From the NCBI RefSeq assembly GCF_019749375.1, contig NZ_JACWFE010000025.1, positions 114,012 to 178,011 on the forward strand: a stretch of 64,000 nucleotides of DNA, in the 5' to 3' direction. The position numbers were made by a program, and so were the translations under genes. How positions within the stretch are numbered: position 1 is the stretch's first letter; each line of letters opens with the position of its first letter. The notes under the pieces were generated by a model. That model saw only the letters and a program-made list of their open reading frames with translations. It did not search any database and was not told the DNA's origin. Positions 63,386 to 64,000 of the stretch are shown one piece after another. The stretch comes from Bacillus sp. S/N-304-OC-R1. GTDB taxonomy: Bacteria > Bacillota > Bacilli > Bacillales > Cytobacillaceae.

Positions 63386-63494
63386 CTTTCAGTAGTTAAT
63401 AGAGGTAATAGATGATATGAAAGATTTATCTGAAATATGACAATGCCGAATATATTTAAGTTTTGTATATAACATCATAGAAATTAATTGATTA

Positions 63495-63590
63495 TGTGGA
63501 TAGAGTGGATAATATTACATGTAGGTTGTTAATAAGTTGTATGAACAAGGATTATAAAAGTGTGGGAATTGTGGATAAAGCTGTGGATTT
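63495..63590. repeat. Cluster of DnaA-box-like nonamers
   Basis: Same-orientation matches to TGTGGATAA: TGTGGATAG (63495), AGTGGATAA (63504), TGTGGGAAT (63561), TGTGGATAA (63570, perfect) and TGTGGATTT (63582). Two pairs are directly abutting (9-base spacing). Confidence 0.6.
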
Positions 63591-63830
63591 GTGAAGAAGG
63601 TTTAAATTAGCATATTAAATCTTTCAAAAGTACTATCTATTACATTAAGAATACATAATCTGTGTTAAGGAATATAAATAAAACTTTACTATTAGATATT
63701 ATTAGATATCGAAAATAAAAAACAAGAAAAAAATATAAAAATTATATTGCAAACATAAAATGAACATGTTATATTAGAAAACGTCCTCAAGAAATAACTT
63801 TTCAGATGAAAAAGTTTTTAGAAAAAGTTA

Positions 63831-63860
63831 TTGACTAATAATGAGGCGATGTGTTATATT
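63831..63860 (+). promoter_or_regulatory. Ribosomal RNA promoter
   Basis: TTGACT and TATATT (or TTATAT) with a 17-18 base spacer, about 110 bases before the 16S 5' end. Confidence 0.75.
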
Positions 63861-63968
63861 AATAAAGTCGCTTCCGAGCGAAAAGATAGTTCTTTGAAAA
63901 CTGAACGAACAAAAACGTCAACGTTTTAGTCTTTTTATCAAAAAGACATTATGAGCTAATCAACTCAC

Positions 63969-64000
63969 TTTATTGGAGAGTTTGATCCTGGCTCAGGACG
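63969..64000 (+). rRNA. 16S ribosomal RNA, 5' end (cut by window edge)
   Basis: TTTATTGGAGAGTTTGATCC and the following CTGGCTCAGGACG are the conserved start of Bacillaceae 16S rRNA; only about 32 bases lie in the window. Confidence 0.97.

Larger units (their letters stand above)
63386..63968. other. Region upstream of the rRNA operon
   Basis: No coding sequence. It holds DnaA-box-like repeats, about 230 bases of very AT-rich DNA (63600-63830), the rRNA promoter, and the leader with TTCTTTGAAAACTGAAC (63891-63907), the conserved Bacillus pre-16S element. Confidence 0.6.

Noticed and set aside
1..64000. CRISPR array, insertion sequence or prophage
   Set aside because: No regularly spaced direct repeats, transposase-like proteins, terminal inverted repeats or phage genes were seen anywhere in the window.

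Overview
The window is low-GC DNA from an endospore-forming Bacillaceae member. Evidence: AGGAGG-type ribosome sites, frequent GTG/TTG starts, a Spo0E-like small gene, a pgi/yugN/yugO neighbourhood as in Bacillus subtilis, roc arginine genes, a CcpA cre site, many sigma-54 (SigL-type) promoters, and a 16S rRNA 5' end at the right edge. I cannot name the species.

Layout. 0-2 kb: end of rocA and rocD (proline/arginine to glutamate). 2.4-6.6 kb: pgi, an EAL phosphodiesterase, yugN, the YugO potassium channel, a Spo0E-like gene. 6.8-11 kb: an esterase, an M20 amidohydrolase, a flavin monooxygenase remnant and arsB. 11-17.5 kb: prolyl oligopeptidase, an orphan peptide-binding lipoprotein and two Xaa-Pro peptidases. 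17.5-22.3 kb: a Liv-type amino-acid ABC transporter. 22.7-32.1 kb: a trans-4-hydroxyproline catabolic cluster around a sigma-54 activator. 32.3-33.0 kb: a deletion scar (remnant of an AGCS carrier joined to a thioredoxin-like tail). 33.6-46.8 kb: two peptide ABC transporter operons, the second carrying its own Xaa-Pro peptidase. 47-53 kb: thioredoxin-like protein, CDF exporter, broken secreted protein, His-rich membrane protein, deacetylase, EamA transporter, LysR regulator. 53.8-59.5 kb: a third peptide transporter. 59.7-64 kb: VOC protein, tRNA-Ala, MgtC-like protein, another EamA transporter, an acetyltransferase, a cluster of DnaA-box-like sites, rRNA promoter and 16S start.

How it fits together. 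The main result is a sigma-54 regulon spread over about 26 kb. I find six -24/-12 promoters with exactly 10 bp between GG and GC. They lie in front of prolyl oligopeptidase, the orphan binding protein, an Xaa-Pro peptidase, the alpha/gamma/delta subunits of a putative D-hydroxyproline dehydrogenase, the hydroxyproline operon, and a peptide importer operon. A CBS-PAS-AAA+-Fis activator is encoded between two of them. The predicted flow is: import of Pro/Hyp-rich (collagen-like) peptides, cleavage at proline, epimerisation of L-Hyp, oxidation, deamination to 2-oxoglutarate semialdehyde and oxidation to 2-oxoglutarate, with proline joining through RocA. Within it are a proline-racemase paralogue lacking both catalytic cysteines and a fused transporter ATPase that has lost all four C-terminal cysteines. 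Functions and regulatory links are inferred from sequence only.
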